From Schistosoma haematobium (Eukaryota > Platyhelminthes > Trematoda > Strigeidida > Schistosomatidae): a DNA stretch of 64,000 bases. This document shows, piece after piece, positions 29,736 through 38,200 of the stretch; positions within the stretch are counted from its first letter, which is position 1, and each line of letters opens with the position of its first letter. The notes under the pieces are model-generated. The model worked only from the letters and a program-made list of their open reading frames with translations. It was not told where the DNA came from and did no database searches. Made by a program: the position numbers and the translations under genes. The stretch covers positions 31,958,536-32,022,535 of the forward strand of contig NC_067198.1 of the NCBI RefSeq assembly GCF_000699445.3. The letters are read 5' to 3'.

Positions 29736-31037
29736 TTTTGTTTTATTCTATTTTTTTATCTCATATTTTGCGGCATAATACACAACATAAGTAAACAGAC
29801 ATACATGTAAATAAATCTATACATGTACATGTTCAAGTTTGACCGCCTAGATAAAAAAATTTATTAGTTTTTTTTTCATTCCCTTACCGCTTCTACTATT
29901 GTTGCTGCTACTCACAGTAATCAGTAATTTTGATTTCCCATACGCCACCCACGCATCATGTCATGCTTTAAAGTTGTGAGGCGTTTTTTCCCGTTACTTA
30001 ATTAGTGAATTATTATTACTATTATCAATCTCAGTATTACGACCATACAGTAATACATACGATTGATTAATCAGTGGACACGTATTCATAGAGAAATAGT
30101 AGGAGAAAATTGTAACAATTAAGATGAATTTAAGGAGAAATAAACACTTTAAATTGTGTACTATTTTACTTAATGTCAAAGTATATTCATCTTTATAAAT
30201 ATTTTACTGTGGTGGTTGTGTGAGAATTTTTGAAAGTTAATTTCATCATGAATTAACGGGTATCCCCAGCGAACGGTTATTTCATACTCGTCTTGGACGC
30301 TTTAAGGGACACATTTAGATGGATGCGTTTTTACCACTGAGTTATCATTTAATAGTTTACATTTCTAAATCCAACTGATTTGTAATGTCGTGCGCTTATC
30401 ATCGAATTGCCATTAATAATACTTGTTTCCCTCAGGACACTATTAAAATCCACTAATTACGTCTCATTCAGAATAATAGTACAATCTCACATTATTTCCA
30501 TCGGACTAGAAGGATATTAATCTACGCGTAGTTTTAGAAAATTATTTATCAATTTTAACCTCATATCTACAGTCTGTTTACTTGACTACTGACGAAATCT
30601 AACCATATGGTGTTGATTCCAGTCATTGAGAGCGAACACTATGATAAATGTTCCGAAATGTTGATGTTATTAATCGTAAAGATTATGATGATCATTTGTA
30701 TTCGATTCTTACCGAATTAACACGATATAATCACTTAGTCATTTAATAATTCCTTCCTCAAGAAAAGAGCAGGTTACAATATCAACACCAAAAGTGATAA
30801 TTTGTTCAATTTTGCTATATATATCTGATGTACAAAAAATATATATCCTCCTAATTATTTTTGAAATTTATTTAATGCTTTTTCTGTATGCAATATATAT
30901 TGTTTTAGGCTTGTTACGACCTATTGGATAATAATACACGTAATCAACTAGAAACACTTATACAACAACGCCTTCGTAAACAAAATTGGTCTGAAGTATG
31001 GCGTCAAGGTTGCCCAGATATGGATAATACAATTTGA
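492..31037 (+). CDS. GCN1: GCN1 homologue (eIF2alpha kinase activator), C-terminal ~1,980 aa, 24 exons
   Basis: GCN1 is a giant HEAT-repeat protein that sits on translating or collided ribosomes, partners GCN20/ABCF proteins and presents uncharged tRNA to the kinase GCN2, activating eIF2alpha phosphorylation in amino-acid starvation. Exons joined: 492-933 (contains a frame problem), 2735-3017, 3565-3960, 4749-4943, 6147-6396, 7042-7163, 8302-8419, 9229-9408, 10527-10747, 12982-13116, 13867-14139, 14388-14603, 15209-15469, 16538-16702, 18238-18492, 18663-18845, 19368-19949, 20322-20696, 20887-21179, 23451-23878, 25676-25827, 27280-27390, 27786-28025, 30909-31037. All have GT-AG edges and matching phases, and the sum is divisible by three if a 59- or 95-bp intron is removed from the first exon. 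The order of conserved blocks follows animal GCN1 from about the middle of the protein to its end. The blocks include the eEF3-like HEAT region ([33 protein letters not shown]) and the GCN2-contacting C-terminal HEATs. The N-terminus lies outside the window. Assignment rests on remembered family sequences. Confidence 0.95.
1535..1615 (-). repeat. tRNA-like SINE head in GCN1 intron
   Basis: On the minus strand an exact internal promoter B box (GGTTCGAATCC) occurs near 1549-1559, and an A-box-like stretch (GGTTTAAATAGTTCAATGAC) lies about 40 bp upstream. The element is too decayed for a tRNA cloverleaf and is best read as a tRNA-derived SINE head. Boundaries are uncertain. Confidence 0.35.
2735..3017 (+). 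CDS. GCN1: GCN1 exon, HEAT segment
   Basis: Preceded by TTATTTAG and followed by GTAAGT. The first base completes the split Gln codon from the previous exon, giving [11 protein letters not shown], which matches the RLWSMMGLDL stretch of vertebrate GCN1. It ends HMYHVMLH in phase 0. A long AT microsatellite lies about 85 bp downstream in the intron. Confidence 0.85.
3102..3157. repeat. (AT)n microsatellite
   Basis: Uninterrupted alternating TA for about 56 bp in the GCN1 intron 3018-3564. The rest of the intron is unremarkable AT-rich sequence. Confidence 0.95.
3565..3960 (+). CDS. GCN1: GCN1 exon with Ser/Thr-rich insertion
   Basis: Phase 0 at both ends. [19 protein letters not shown] corresponds to the LDALGRVISESPPDQWEAR block of GCN1, and [13 protein letters not shown] to FFVPDALNDRH. 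Between them the fluke sequence carries about 45 extra residues ([11 protein letters not shown], then an acidic/polar tract), a low-complexity loop between helices that is not present in vertebrate GCN1 as I remember it. Confidence 0.92.
4749..4943 (+). CDS. GCN1: GCN1 exon, HEAT segment
   Basis: [18 protein letters not shown] and [17 protein letters not shown] align with NSLLPVFEEFLKNAP and VLMGSLAKHLDKSDPKV of GCN1. The donor is TTA|GTAAGT and the 65 codons are in phase 0. Confidence 0.92.
5935..5958. repeat. (GA)n microsatellite
   Basis: About 12 GA units in the GCN1 intron 4944-6146. Upstream (about 5560-5850) the intron holds a block of higher GC content that looks like an unrecognised dispersed repeat. 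Confidence 0.9.
6147..6396 (+). CDS. GCN1: GCN1 exon, HEAT segment
   Basis: Acceptor TCTATTTAG; starts [12 protein letters not shown]. Contains [20 protein letters not shown], equivalent to KYAERKGAAYGLAGLVKGLG in vertebrates, one of the best-conserved GCN1 motifs. Ends in phase 1 within a Gly codon (RRE-G). Confidence 0.95.
6599..6680 (+). repeat. SINE-head fragment followed by (TA)n
   Basis: GGCGGTGGCTCAGTGGTTCC at 6600-6619 resembles the tRNA-derived head of the SINEs near 46.6 and 48.3 kb (GGCTCAGTGGTCTAATGG). It is followed by a pure TA run at 6639-6680. A truncated SINE expanded into a microsatellite is the likeliest reading. Confidence 0.5.
7042..7163 (+). CDS. GCN1: GCN1 exon, HEAT segment
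   Basis: Completes the Gly codon and continues [19 protein letters not shown], then [28 protein letters not shown] and FGD..VRE are GCN1 hallmarks at the entry to the eEF3-like region. Donor GAA|GTAAGT, phase 0. Confidence 0.95.
8302..8419 (+). CDS. GCN1: GCN1 exon, eEF3-like HEAT region
   Basis: [20 protein letters not shown] is almost residue-for-residue the vertebrate block [19 protein letters not shown]. Ends SWRTKA with a split codon; the donor is GCCG|GTTAGT, a weaker site than its neighbours. Confidence 0.94.
9229..9408 (+). CDS. GCN1: GCN1 exon, eEF3-like HEAT region
   Basis: Acceptor AATGACAG; the split codon gives Glu, so the junction reads [14 protein letters not shown] against KAGSVELLGAM in vertebrates. 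[15 protein letters not shown] and KVIRNPEVQ are conserved. Ends in phase 1. Confidence 0.93.
10527..10747 (+). CDS. GCN1: GCN1 exon, eEF3-like HEAT region
   Basis: Starts [39 protein letters not shown], then [13 protein letters not shown], is nearly identical to the corresponding GCN1 segment of vertebrates. Ends RKE before GTAAGC, phase 0. Confidence 0.96.
11435..12150 (-). mobile_element. Decayed Penelope-like element (RT C-terminus plus GIY-YIG endonuclease)
   Basis: Minus-strand reading of this intronic block, with several stops, gives pieces in the order expected of a Penelope-like retroelement. Around 12040-11930: [20 protein letters not shown], then [15 protein letters not shown] (the FLDVLI...VYRKPTWTGQY region of the RT C-terminus). 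Around 11860-11650: [20 protein letters not shown] and [15 protein letters not shown]. Around 11580-11460: [20 protein letters not shown], the YxC-C---YIGRT-R core of the GIY-YIG nuclease that only Penelope-like elements couple to RT. The normal Tyr of YIG is Asn here. The RT catalytic domain itself is not seen, so the copy is 5'-truncated and dead. Confidence 0.65.
12982..13116 (+). CDS. GCN1: GCN1 exon, HEAT segment
   Basis: [19 protein letters not shown] followed by [20 protein letters not shown] corresponds to DLAPYLPSVTPGLKASLLD and VPEVRTVSAKALGAMVKGMG. Phase 0 at both ends, 45 codons. Confidence 0.95.
13867..14139 (+). CDS. GCN1: GCN1 exon, HEAT segment
   Basis: [20 protein letters not shown], then [18 protein letters not shown] and [17 protein letters not shown], are strongly conserved GCN1 sequence. 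Ends GPIIPTILK before GTAAGT, phase 0, 91 codons. Confidence 0.96.
14388..14603 (+). CDS. GCN1: GCN1 exon, HEAT segment
   Basis: Reads [20 protein letters not shown] and [20 protein letters not shown], matching the LADENEFVRDTALRAGQRV and LEQGLFDDLWRIRFSSVQLL blocks. Short upstream intron (248 bp). Donor AAA|GTATGT. Confidence 0.95.
15120..15149. repeat. (TTA)n microsatellite
   Basis: Ten TTA units in the GCN1 intron 14604-15208, 60 bp before the next exon. Confidence 0.9.
15209..15469 (+). CDS. GCN1: GCN1 exon, HEAT segment
   Basis: [19 protein letters not shown] is the signature segment of GCN1 proteins ([19 protein letters not shown] in vertebrates). The exon begins [10 protein letters not shown] and ends SREHQQ in phase 0. 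A TTA microsatellite lies 60 bp upstream in the intron. Confidence 0.96.
16538..16702 (+). CDS. GCN1: GCN1 exon, HEAT segment
   Basis: [20 protein letters not shown] is nearly identical to vertebrate GCN1 (ARTLGDLVRKLGEKILPEI); [12 protein letters not shown] follows. Donor CTG|GTATGT. Confidence 0.95.
16703..18237. other. GCN1 intron with two GC-richer repeat-like blocks
   Basis: Most is plain AT-rich intron. Blocks at about 16900-17120 (which contains a 79-codon open frame I do not recognise) and 17660-17860 have higher GC content than their surroundings and look like remnants of dispersed elements. I could not assign them to a family. Confidence 0.35.
18238..18492 (+). CDS. GCN1: GCN1 exon, HEAT segment
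   Basis: [18 protein letters not shown] and [20 protein letters not shown] match LVPTARKALCDPLEEVR and LDGLKQVMAIKSRVVLPYLV. Ends VPK at GTAAGT, phase 0. Confidence 0.95.
18663..18845 (+). CDS. GCN1: GCN1 exon, HEAT segment
   Basis: [20 protein letters not shown] matches AFLSSVAGDALTRHLGVILP. The tail, [20 protein letters not shown], is acidic and lineage-specific. Upstream intron only 170 bp. Donor GAG|GTGCGT. Confidence 0.93.
19368..19949 (+). CDS. GCN1: GCN1 exon with long acidic insert
   Basis: Largest exon (194 codons, phase 0). [17 protein letters not shown] and [20 protein letters not shown] are HEAT-like and align with the QAAAIILNIYCSRSKADY region. Codons at about 19636-19827 then encode a 64-residue stretch in which 40 residues are Asp or Glu, built mainly of GAT/GAA codons. 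The HEAT pattern resumes at [20 protein letters not shown]. The insert is absent from vertebrate GCN1 as far as I recall. Confidence 0.92.
20322..20696 (+). CDS. GCN1: GCN1 exon, GCN2-contact HEAT region
   Basis: [20 protein letters not shown] and [18 protein letters not shown] correspond to KGEHVPGFCLPKKGVTSI and PSVVSITGPLIRILGDR. In yeast this C-terminal region binds the RWD domain of GCN2. Donor AAG|GTGAGT. Confidence 0.95.
20887..21179 (+). CDS. GCN1: GCN1 exon, GCN2-contact HEAT region
   Basis: [20 protein letters not shown] corresponds to KPFLPQLQTTFTKALQDS, and [12 protein letters not shown] to KVDPLFTELLNGI. The exon must stop at 21179 (CC|GTAAGT): reading on meets TAA immediately. 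The next exon supplies the third base of a Pro codon. Confidence 0.92.
22130..22510 (+). mobile_element. LTR-like fragment in GCN1 intron
   Basis: Lies in the 2.3-kb intron 21180-23450. An 18-bp stretch at 22403-22420 is identical to 56200-56217 inside the solo LTR further right. In both places an AATAAA sits 19-20 bp upstream (22383 and 56181), the layout of a polyadenylation signal and R/U5 junction in an LTR. Clustered CT-rich and CG-containing sequence before it is also shared in style. Ends are not defined. Confidence 0.5.
23451..23878 (+). CDS. GCN1: GCN1 exon with second acidic insert
   Basis: Joins as [20 protein letters not shown], matching MLQALRFVIQGAGAK. About 40 residues rich in Asn, Asp and Glu ([19 protein letters not shown]) are inserted before [14 protein letters not shown], a helix-forming HEAT segment. 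Ends in phase 1. Confidence 0.9.
25676..25827 (+). CDS. GCN1: GCN1 exon, C-terminal HEAT
   Basis: After the split Asp codon it reads [18 protein letters not shown], matching SGIDWMVRHGRSLALSVAV in vertebrate GCN1. Donor AAT|GTTAGT, phase 0. The open frame continues into the intron for some 230 bp but loses similarity there. Confidence 0.9.
27280..27390 (+). CDS. GCN1: GCN1 exon, C-terminal HEAT (37 codons)
   Basis: A short exon bounded by CACATTTAG and [32 protein letters not shown] aligns with AVSGVRGMGFLMRHHIE, and [10 protein letters not shown] with PAKLSSLFVK. Phase 0 both ends. Confidence 0.85.
27541..27690 (+). repeat. Sm-alpha-type SINE, 3' part
   Basis: In the 395-bp intron between 27390 and 27786. 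AATCCACTGCTAGCCACTAC and, further on, the tail ACTGATCAATTGCAGTCTTAAA match the copy at 47226-47390. The hammerhead region is internally deleted: the stem II and GAAA portion between TCCAGTTGATG and CTGCAATCC is missing. Confidence 0.6.
27786..28025 (+). CDS. GCN1: GCN1 exon, C-terminal HEAT
   Basis: [20 protein letters not shown] and [20 protein letters not shown] correspond to SDIRLVAEKMIWW and DNTKDKNTVVRAYSDQAIV. Donor CAA|GTTAGT, phase 0, 80 codons. Confidence 0.92.
28836..28925 (+). repeat. Hammerhead-type SINE, 3' half
   Basis: In the 2.9-kb last GCN1 intron. ACTAGGACGAAACGATCGTC and the following CAGTGTTTTCAGG match the 3' half of the ribozyme and tail of the SINE at 48134-48385. GAAA and a palindromic stem III (CGATCG) are kept, but the CUGANGA side is replaced, so it cannot fold as a hammerhead. 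Confidence 0.65.
29698..29734. repeat. (TAA)n microsatellite
   Basis: About 12 TAA units in the last GCN1 intron. The remainder of 28930-30900 shows no coding signal. Confidence 0.9.
30909..31037 (+). CDS. GCN1: GCN1 terminal exon and stop
   Basis: After a 2.9-kb intron, [20 protein letters not shown], then [11 protein letters not shown] and the stop TGA at 31035-31037. It matches the last helices of GCN1 (LDVASLEVLNEVNRRSLKKL). No canonical AATAAA is visible close downstream. Confidence 0.88.
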   Translation, partial: ACYDLLDNNTRNQLETLIQQRLRKQNWSEVWRQGCPDMDNTI

Positions 31038-32346
31038 TTGTAAACTCATGTTGAACGCCACAAAATTCAAGCCTTTCCTTGTTTTCTTATTGTACAATCT
31101 ATTCAAATATGTATTTGAGTTAGTTGTATTCATACATAACTAAGTTCAAACATTCTGTTACCTTGATTTTCTCGATATGTAACATATATATATGTTATAT
31201 GTATATATATGCGTGCATATATTTGATGTTTATTTTTAGCTTTTATTGATTCAATTTTCATTAAAAAAATTTACAGCACATATCATCTTTGATTTTTTGA
31301 AGTTTTACGTTTTTTTTTTGTTTGTGTAGGAATACCATGGGAGGTTCATTATTAATGTTGATAATAACAAGACTATCGTTGTCAGTTTCATATGAAGAGA
31401 TTTAGTTGAAGTCTATCATATATAAATAATTATCGTCATGGTAACAAACTTTTAAGCGTTTGATGAGTAAATTTATGTTCTTATTACATATTGGTTAATA
31501 TTCAAAAAAGATTACCTACCTCATAATTCCTACATGTATCCTATTAAAGGGGTTTGAGAATAATCCATTTGATCCTATCAACTAGATTTATTATTTTACA
31601 GAGTAAGCGGTGACTCGGCGGTCAAGGGCTCAACTTTTGGTTAGTAATTATCTAGCTCATACTCCCTTCTACATGATTCGATTTGAGTAACAGGGTGGTA
31701 GTACCAGTAGTCTCCATAACTGGAATGTGATCTAGGGTCAAATCACACAATTCGTGTCTGTAAAGTGAGTTACTGGTAGTGGTAAAATGATACCAAGTCA
31801 TTCTGCACAGTTTGTCTGAGTGTTGGAGAGACTCAATAGACTGTTTTAGAACTAGACTTTGTGTTTACCGGTACAGTTAGGTACATATCAGTTATCTCTT
31901 CAACATTGTCATAATATCAGAGATTCGGTTCCTCATCGTATAATATTTTTACCGGGGACGCTATCGACAAATTTATACGAACTTATTCGTTCATATGGTT
32001 TTTTGCCTATAAATTGTGTGGTATTTTATGGAGAACTTAACGCTTTCCGGTTATATAATGTGGCTGTTTACTCCAATCATTGACAAATTCTACTAAATTG
32101 AATTGATTTTCATAAGATGTTATTGTATGTTGTTTATGGTGTTAAAAAAAGTAGAAGTTTCACATCCTATTTTATATCTGGAAATTAGCATGAATTTATT
32201 CCAAATATGGAACCTGATTAGCCGTCCTGAATCAAATACCGAATTTTAATGTGCATTTTTTTTTACAAAAATGTATATCTTTACAGCTTAACACAAAACT
32301 AAACCAGCATTTTTAGCTATTTTTTCATTTGAATTAGTGTTTGATT

Positions 32347-32535
32347 GCCACATATTGGAATGTGATTTTCATTAGAGATTTCATTTCAAGATCTGATTTT
32401 AAAATTATATGTATCTGTGTTTTTTATCCTTTATATTGGACTGTCCTACAGTGACATGTTCATACACAGCAATTTTTGATAACTCTAATCGCTTGAAATG
32501 AAATCTCTAGTGAAAATTACACTTCAATATGTGGC
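32347..32535. repeat. Foldback / MITE-like element with 44-bp inverted arms
   Basis: Left arm 32347-32390 begins GCCACATATTGGAATGTGAT; right arm 32492-32535 is its reverse complement over the full 44 bp with 4 mismatches and no gap. About 100 bp of unrelated AT-rich sequence separates the arms. No clear target duplication is seen at the edges, and no coding capacity. It does not share termini with the Merlin-type elements. Confidence 0.7.
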
Positions 32536-33289
32536 ACTCACCAATTGAAATGTTAGATATAACGTTACTCGATTATTGAAAATGTGACAGATGGCCCTAG
32601 TTAATAAATTCACAGTAATAAATGATATGGTGTTGAACCAAACAAGATTGAAATAGTGACTTCTCAAAGAGTATGTATTCATTTTGTGCAGATGGCTTTT
32701 TAAGATACATTTACTTGAAAATTAGGTCGCTCATGGTTGGTGTAAATTATATCCGAAACATAATGAATGGTTCATTACTTTGTATTAAAAAATTTTTAAG
32801 AGCACAATATATTTCTGTCATGTTTAAAATTCATTGATATTAAAAAGTCATTACATCAACCATTCAGATTCTTTGTATAAATATTATAAATCGTCTATAA
32901 AAGTATTTCTAACTCGATAAACTATCCAATTATTTACCGAGTTTTTATGTCAAAAACAGTCCCCTTTAAGATAGTTAAAATCGATCATAAATCGCGAAAA
33001 ATTCTTAACTAACAAACAAGTTTAGATTTCGTCACTTCCTGGTGATCCGTTTACTCGCTGGTCTATACGGTGTATGGGTTTCAAGACCACCTCTAATGTC
33101 TCAGGTACAGTTTTGTATAGTTTTGCCGATGCTATATCTGACCAACATTTATGTCTCGCCAACTAACTGTAGTAATTAAATTAATCTTTTTCGCCTGTTT
33201 TAAAGGTTTTAGTAAGGTTCCAAATTATCTCATTGTTGATATTGAGGTTTCAATTTTAAGTCCCGATGTGACCAACACAAATCTAACTA

Positions 33290-33350
33290 GTGCAAAAGTC
33301 CCAAATAGAACAAAACGGATGTCCTGGATTACACTGCTAATAATCACAAT
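33290..33350 (+). repeat. Decayed Sm-alpha SINE with broken hammerhead
   Basis: AGTCCCAAATAGAACAAAAC and GTCCTGGATTACACTGC match the stem II, GAAA and stem I strand of the schistosome Sm-alpha hammerhead with point changes (GGACGAAAC has become GAACAAAAC). The catalytic core is lost. Confidence 0.6.
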
Positions 33351-33852
33351 CCATTTATTTTATAAAAACGACTGGAAATTATTATTTATAATGTATATTA
33401 TTCTCTGTTTCTTGGTTAAAACTTTCAATATCTTATACTTTTCTCTAGCATGAAAAAGACTTACTTCAGTTTCCTTTTATTTTAAATTAATATGAAATAA
33501 AAAATAACAATGATGATGAAAATATTAAAAGCAGTAATAAAGGCATTTATTATATAGTTCTAGGTGATGAGGATTGCTTGGGAGTATGGTGAATCGAAAT
33601 AGTTCATCTGGATTCAATGAGATGTCAGGGAAGCAATGAATTATTGAGTAGAGTAATGGTAGTAGGTCAAATGCATAGAACATAGGATGTGTTAAAGATC
33701 TATATAATCAAAATCATTATCTACATGAAATCAAGATTATCTTGCAATAATTGGGTTTGAATGAGGAACTTCGGAGGTCGGGGCTGTACAAACTGATAGG
33801 AAGATATAGAGAGAGGAGGATATTATCATTGTGCGATTAATATTTTATACAA

Positions 33853-35250
33853 CTACACAATATTATTGTTATTTGTGGTATTTCTGTGCACAAATGATAA
33901 CTGGTCCAATGGCATAGAATAATATGGATGTACATTGTAATTAGGAAAGTTAGTTGATACTACTACTTCTTTTGATGATGATGATGATGATAATGTTGTT
34001 GAAGAAGGAATAGATGCATTTCTAGGTTTACGTCCTCTTCTTGGTTTATCACGCATATGTGTTTTAGTATGACGATTACGTTCATCGGAACGTGCAAATC
34101 GTCTGTCACATATTTTACATTCATATGGTCGTTCACCTGTATGTGTACGACGATGTGTCATCAAATGATCACTTCGCGTAAATCCTTTTTCACAAATATC
34201 ACATATAAACTGTTTAATTCCACTATGTGTACGTTGATGACGTTTAAGTTCGTCAATTCGAACAAAACGCTTATTACAACTTGATATACCACATATGAAT
34301 GGTTTTTGTTGGTCAGATAATTTTTGACATTTATTATGAATAGATTTTGATTCAGTCTGTATGGTTTTGTAACAATATTCACTTTTACATTGATTAAAAT
34401 CAAATTTATTATCTATTGCTTTATTTGATACAGAGCATGTAGAACAAGTGGGAACACTTTCTGGAGTTACATAGCTTCGCTGATCACTGATAATTCCATT
34501 GTTATTACTATTACCATCGATATTTGGAATGATAACAATATCATTAGTTTGATATGTAGACCATGGTGTATGATTTTCCGATATGGTATATGCATTATCA
34601 TATAAGCCTCTATAACTAGAGGAGACAGTATCAGTGTTAAATTTTGTCGAGTGTAATAAAGAATCTGTTGACCAGTGATTAAATATAGTATCTGAGTTAT
34701 AATTTTTAATTGGAGTCATGTGGGATTCCAATGATACTGTTTCATTTAATATTTCTAATTTCATTTCTTCAGTATTAGGTGGATTAGGATGTGATTCTAA
34801 ATTCAAATAAACCAAAGGAGACTGAATTTGAGGTTGAGTAACTGTTTGATCATTTCTATTGGTAGTCAACGGTTTTAAATATTGTACTTCAAGTAATTGT
34901 GAATTATCTCTGTTTTGAATAATCTGTTCATCTTCACTTGGCTCAACTGAAATAGAAAGCGAGGAGATTAGTTTCTAATTTAAGAAAAAATGTTGATTTA
35001 AGTGTTTCCACTCAAGAGGGAAGATGAACTTACCTTTTATTACTGGGTTCGGTGGATATATGAAGTAGTTGTCAGATTCTTTGTCAAGTGGTGTTGGAGT
35101 ATTTAAGTTTTCCCATTTAGAAAAATCTCTATAACTATCATCGGTTGTATAAGTTGGTGTATGTCCAGTCGGTATATCATTGAAAGCCGCCTTAATATCA
35201 CCAGTTGGTAGCATCCAGTCTATTATGTTACTGTTTAACGTCCTTAGCAT
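33853..35250 (-). CDS. EGR: EGR-family zinc-finger transcription factor (early growth response), 2 exons, 436 aa
   Basis: A nuclear immediate-early type DNA-binding factor. Exon 1 is 35250-35034 and exon 2 is 34946-33853, with an 87-bp GT-AG intron. The phase-1 junction joins Val (VIK-V-EPSEDEQ), and the total is 1,311 nt including the TAA. The ATG at 35250 is chosen because it is the first in the frame; an upstream non-coding or coding exon cannot be excluded. Residues about 1-285 are Ser/Thr/Asn-rich and unstructured, as in EGR activation regions. Three tandem C2H2 fingers occupy about 289-370: C-x4-C, then C-x2-C twice, with HTGERPY and HSGIKQF linkers. Recognition helices RIDELKR, RSDHLMT and RSDERNR keep the -1, 3 and 6 residues of vertebrate EGR1 (R-E-R, R-H-T, R-E-R), so the GCGKGGGCG-type site is predicted. 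A basic patch (KPRRGRKPR) and a poly-Ser run follow. The family call is strong; which EGR paralogue it is cannot be told. Confidence 0.93.
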
Positions 35251-38200
35251 TCTCACCTATTAATATGCGTATCATCTGCACTACAACTCGTATTTATCCG
35301 ACCGAATAACACCTAGTCATCTGTAACCAATAGAAATTATTCCACCAACGCATTGTTATTTTAAGTAACTAAAATTTATCGCTAAATTTATCAGCCAACT
35401 AAAAGCGAACAGGTAACTTGAATTAACCTTGAAATTAGCCAATGAACTTAACATATTAGTTTCAGACATTATAGATCACACCCCTCTGATTTTAAAAAAT
35501 GAGCTGTCAAAGTTCGACTGCCGATTCGAAAGCGGTGGGTGTGATTTCATCATGTTTTTTTCGAAATTCCTATGATGATTTTGCCGTTTATTTCTCATTA
35601 ATATAAAAGATTGAAATGTTTAATCTCTACCAAATATTCCTCGAATCATAATTACTTTTCGCTTCAAATAATTTTTTTCCAATACAGATGAATACGAATC
35701 GTTTTACCAATCATTCTTCAAAAGGATTCACAATTTGTCTAAATCATAAAATATATGGTTCTTTTAGTATGATGATGAATGATCTTGGCCTTAAAATAAC
35801 GGAAAAATTAAAATAATTTCAGTGCAATTTATAGTCAAGTTAGCAGCTTTGTAGAGAACTCATAAATTTGAGTATATTTCTTATCACATAAATCAGTGGA
35901 AGTACTTGATGTGGGAATTAATGTAAAGGATGGATATCTGTATATTGTAGCTAGCTACGGCAGAATGTATAAACGTTTCCATATAAGTTGTTCGAATGTG
36001 TTTGTTTAACTTCACTACTGTACATAAAATGCAGTCATCTAAGAAATTATCATTTATCTACTAATTTACAAGTTTACGCGTGGATTACATTAGCACATTC
36101 TTAATATATACATAGTAATTGTATTGATACATTGATGTTTATTCCTTTTCGACCAGTTTTTTAGTCATCATATTCGGTTATTGTTGTTTTGTTATTTAGC
36201 TATATGTATGATCATTATAACCTCTACTATTATTGTCATTATTACTACTATTATTTCATACGTTGTACTCATTTATAGATACGAAAAGTTGTACATATCA
36301 TCATGGGTAAGCGTTTGCGTGATCCAGGGCTCAGTTTCTATGAGTCTTTGTTGACATATGTGCACGAGCCACGGATTCCACCACTAGCTACGTTCCATCT
36401 ATTCTAAGTAATAAGTTGTATACAAATAATGACTGAAGTTGATAAAGAAACATTAAATGTTAAAGCATTCAACTTCGAACCAACAACTTGTCAGTTCGAA
36501 CTCCAAATGGTTCTACTTACACTAATCCTCATATCACAAGATATGACTCGAAGCTAAGTACTTGTACATGTACTTATTTAAGTTCATTAAATAATAAATT
36601 TGGCAGCGATCTTCAAAATAACAACTGGTATAAACGGTCTTCCACTCTGGCAACTGAACTGTTATGAGAACCGATTATCTTCAAGGTTCGAATCTTTTCG
36701 TAACTATTGATTGTTGTAGTTAACTATCCTCTGATCATTAGATATACCAATGCCCACATTTCATCATATTATAAACTAGGTGGTGTTTTTAGTTTGATTT
36801 GTTTCAATTTCTTAAGTAAAAATTTTTTAAAGGCATATACTCGAGTGTTTTCAGGAGCTTTGTATAATTTATAGATAATTTTCATCGTGGTTTGGATGCA
36901 GTCAGTTAGCTGTTGAAATCAGGTAGAACAGAACGTTTGTTCGCAGCTCGTTTGAAGATCTTGAAGTTGAAAATTGTGGACCGACTAATTCTGGTTTAAT
37001 AGTTCTATGATTTTATGTTAATTCATAGACTGATATTCCTGAGGTTAATTTCGTCTCGACATGTAAGTGTACACTTCTGAATAGTCGTGGATTAAAATAA
37101 TTAGATATGTAGTGTGACCTAATTTCCAATGGTTCACCGGTTTAAGTTAACGTCTATACAAAAAGTAAACGTGACTAGCTATATTTCTATAAAATATTCA
37201 CATTCTTAATGAACTTCTCTCTGAAAACAAAGTAGTATTTTTACCTTTACGATTTAACAAACTACTTGTTGCACTACTCACTTCTGCATCAATTAAAGTC
37301 AAGTCATAATGTTAAATGTATTAAATTTTTCGAATACTTCTTAAATTAGAAAAGATAATGATATTCATGTATCTTATTAATAAATATCACCAAAAAACCA
37401 GGGGACTATTTTAAGGACAAAAAAAACATATCACAGATTACTTTTTAATACAGTTTTGTGATGTTCAACCTGGTCCAACTTGAAGATGTAATATCCGTGT
37501 AAAATTTAATCAGTCTATTTAATTCGTCTAGATACATGCAGATCAATGATAAATTAATATTTAGTCCTAAATCTAAACTAAGAAAGCAAATTTTCTTATA
37601 TGACACAAGTGGCTCATTCATTTTAGACACCGTGCTTTTTTCATAGCATTGTTTACTACTGATTTTAGAAGTATTGTTTTTTCCTTACAATAATGATTAA
37701 TTTTTAACATGACAACTAGTTACTTATAATAGATCTACCTATTATCACTAATTCATTAGGACATGTCTAACTTGGAATTTGTTTTACGTATTGATCCATA
37801 GTCACATGTGGATAGGATGTAGTGATTAAAAATAACGCCCACGCCTGTCTGTCATGCCAAATGGTTTATATATTTAAAAAACTTTTAACCTACATAATTG
37901 ATAGGCTGATATTCGAATAGTTTTAACCTTGAGAGTTTATTGGTTGTTCAAGTGATGGATAACTTGAAACGCATTTTTAACCTTTCTAAATGCATTAGTT
38001 GCTATTTTAAATAGATGAGCGACTTGTTTAGTGTCATCAATTAATTTGATGTATAGTTAAATGCTACTTGTAGTGTTACGCATCCAGGATATTGATTTGG
38101 TGTATTTATTTGTCTAAACTCCATTCAGTGAAAAATCACTTAAGAAACACAACTATGTATGTAAACGTTACGAAACCCTTGATTAATTATCGATAGCCTT

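Larger units (their letters stand above)
31038..33852. other. Intergenic region between GCN1 and EGR
   Basis: 2.8 kb of AT-rich sequence between convergent genes (GCN1 on +, EGR on -). It holds a foldback element (32347-32535) and a decayed Sm-alpha SINE (33290-33350). It also holds a SINE-head-like piece near 31605-31640. Short open frames at 31859-32083 and 33151-33453 have no coding character. Confidence 0.6.

Noticed and set aside
31859..32083. 74-codon open frame in the GCN1-EGR spacer
   Set aside because: No recognisable family, no splice context, composition like its surroundings.
33151..33453. 100-codon open frame downstream of EGR
   Set aside because: It runs through the decayed Sm-alpha ribozyme segment (AGTCCCAAATAG...), so it is repeat-derived.
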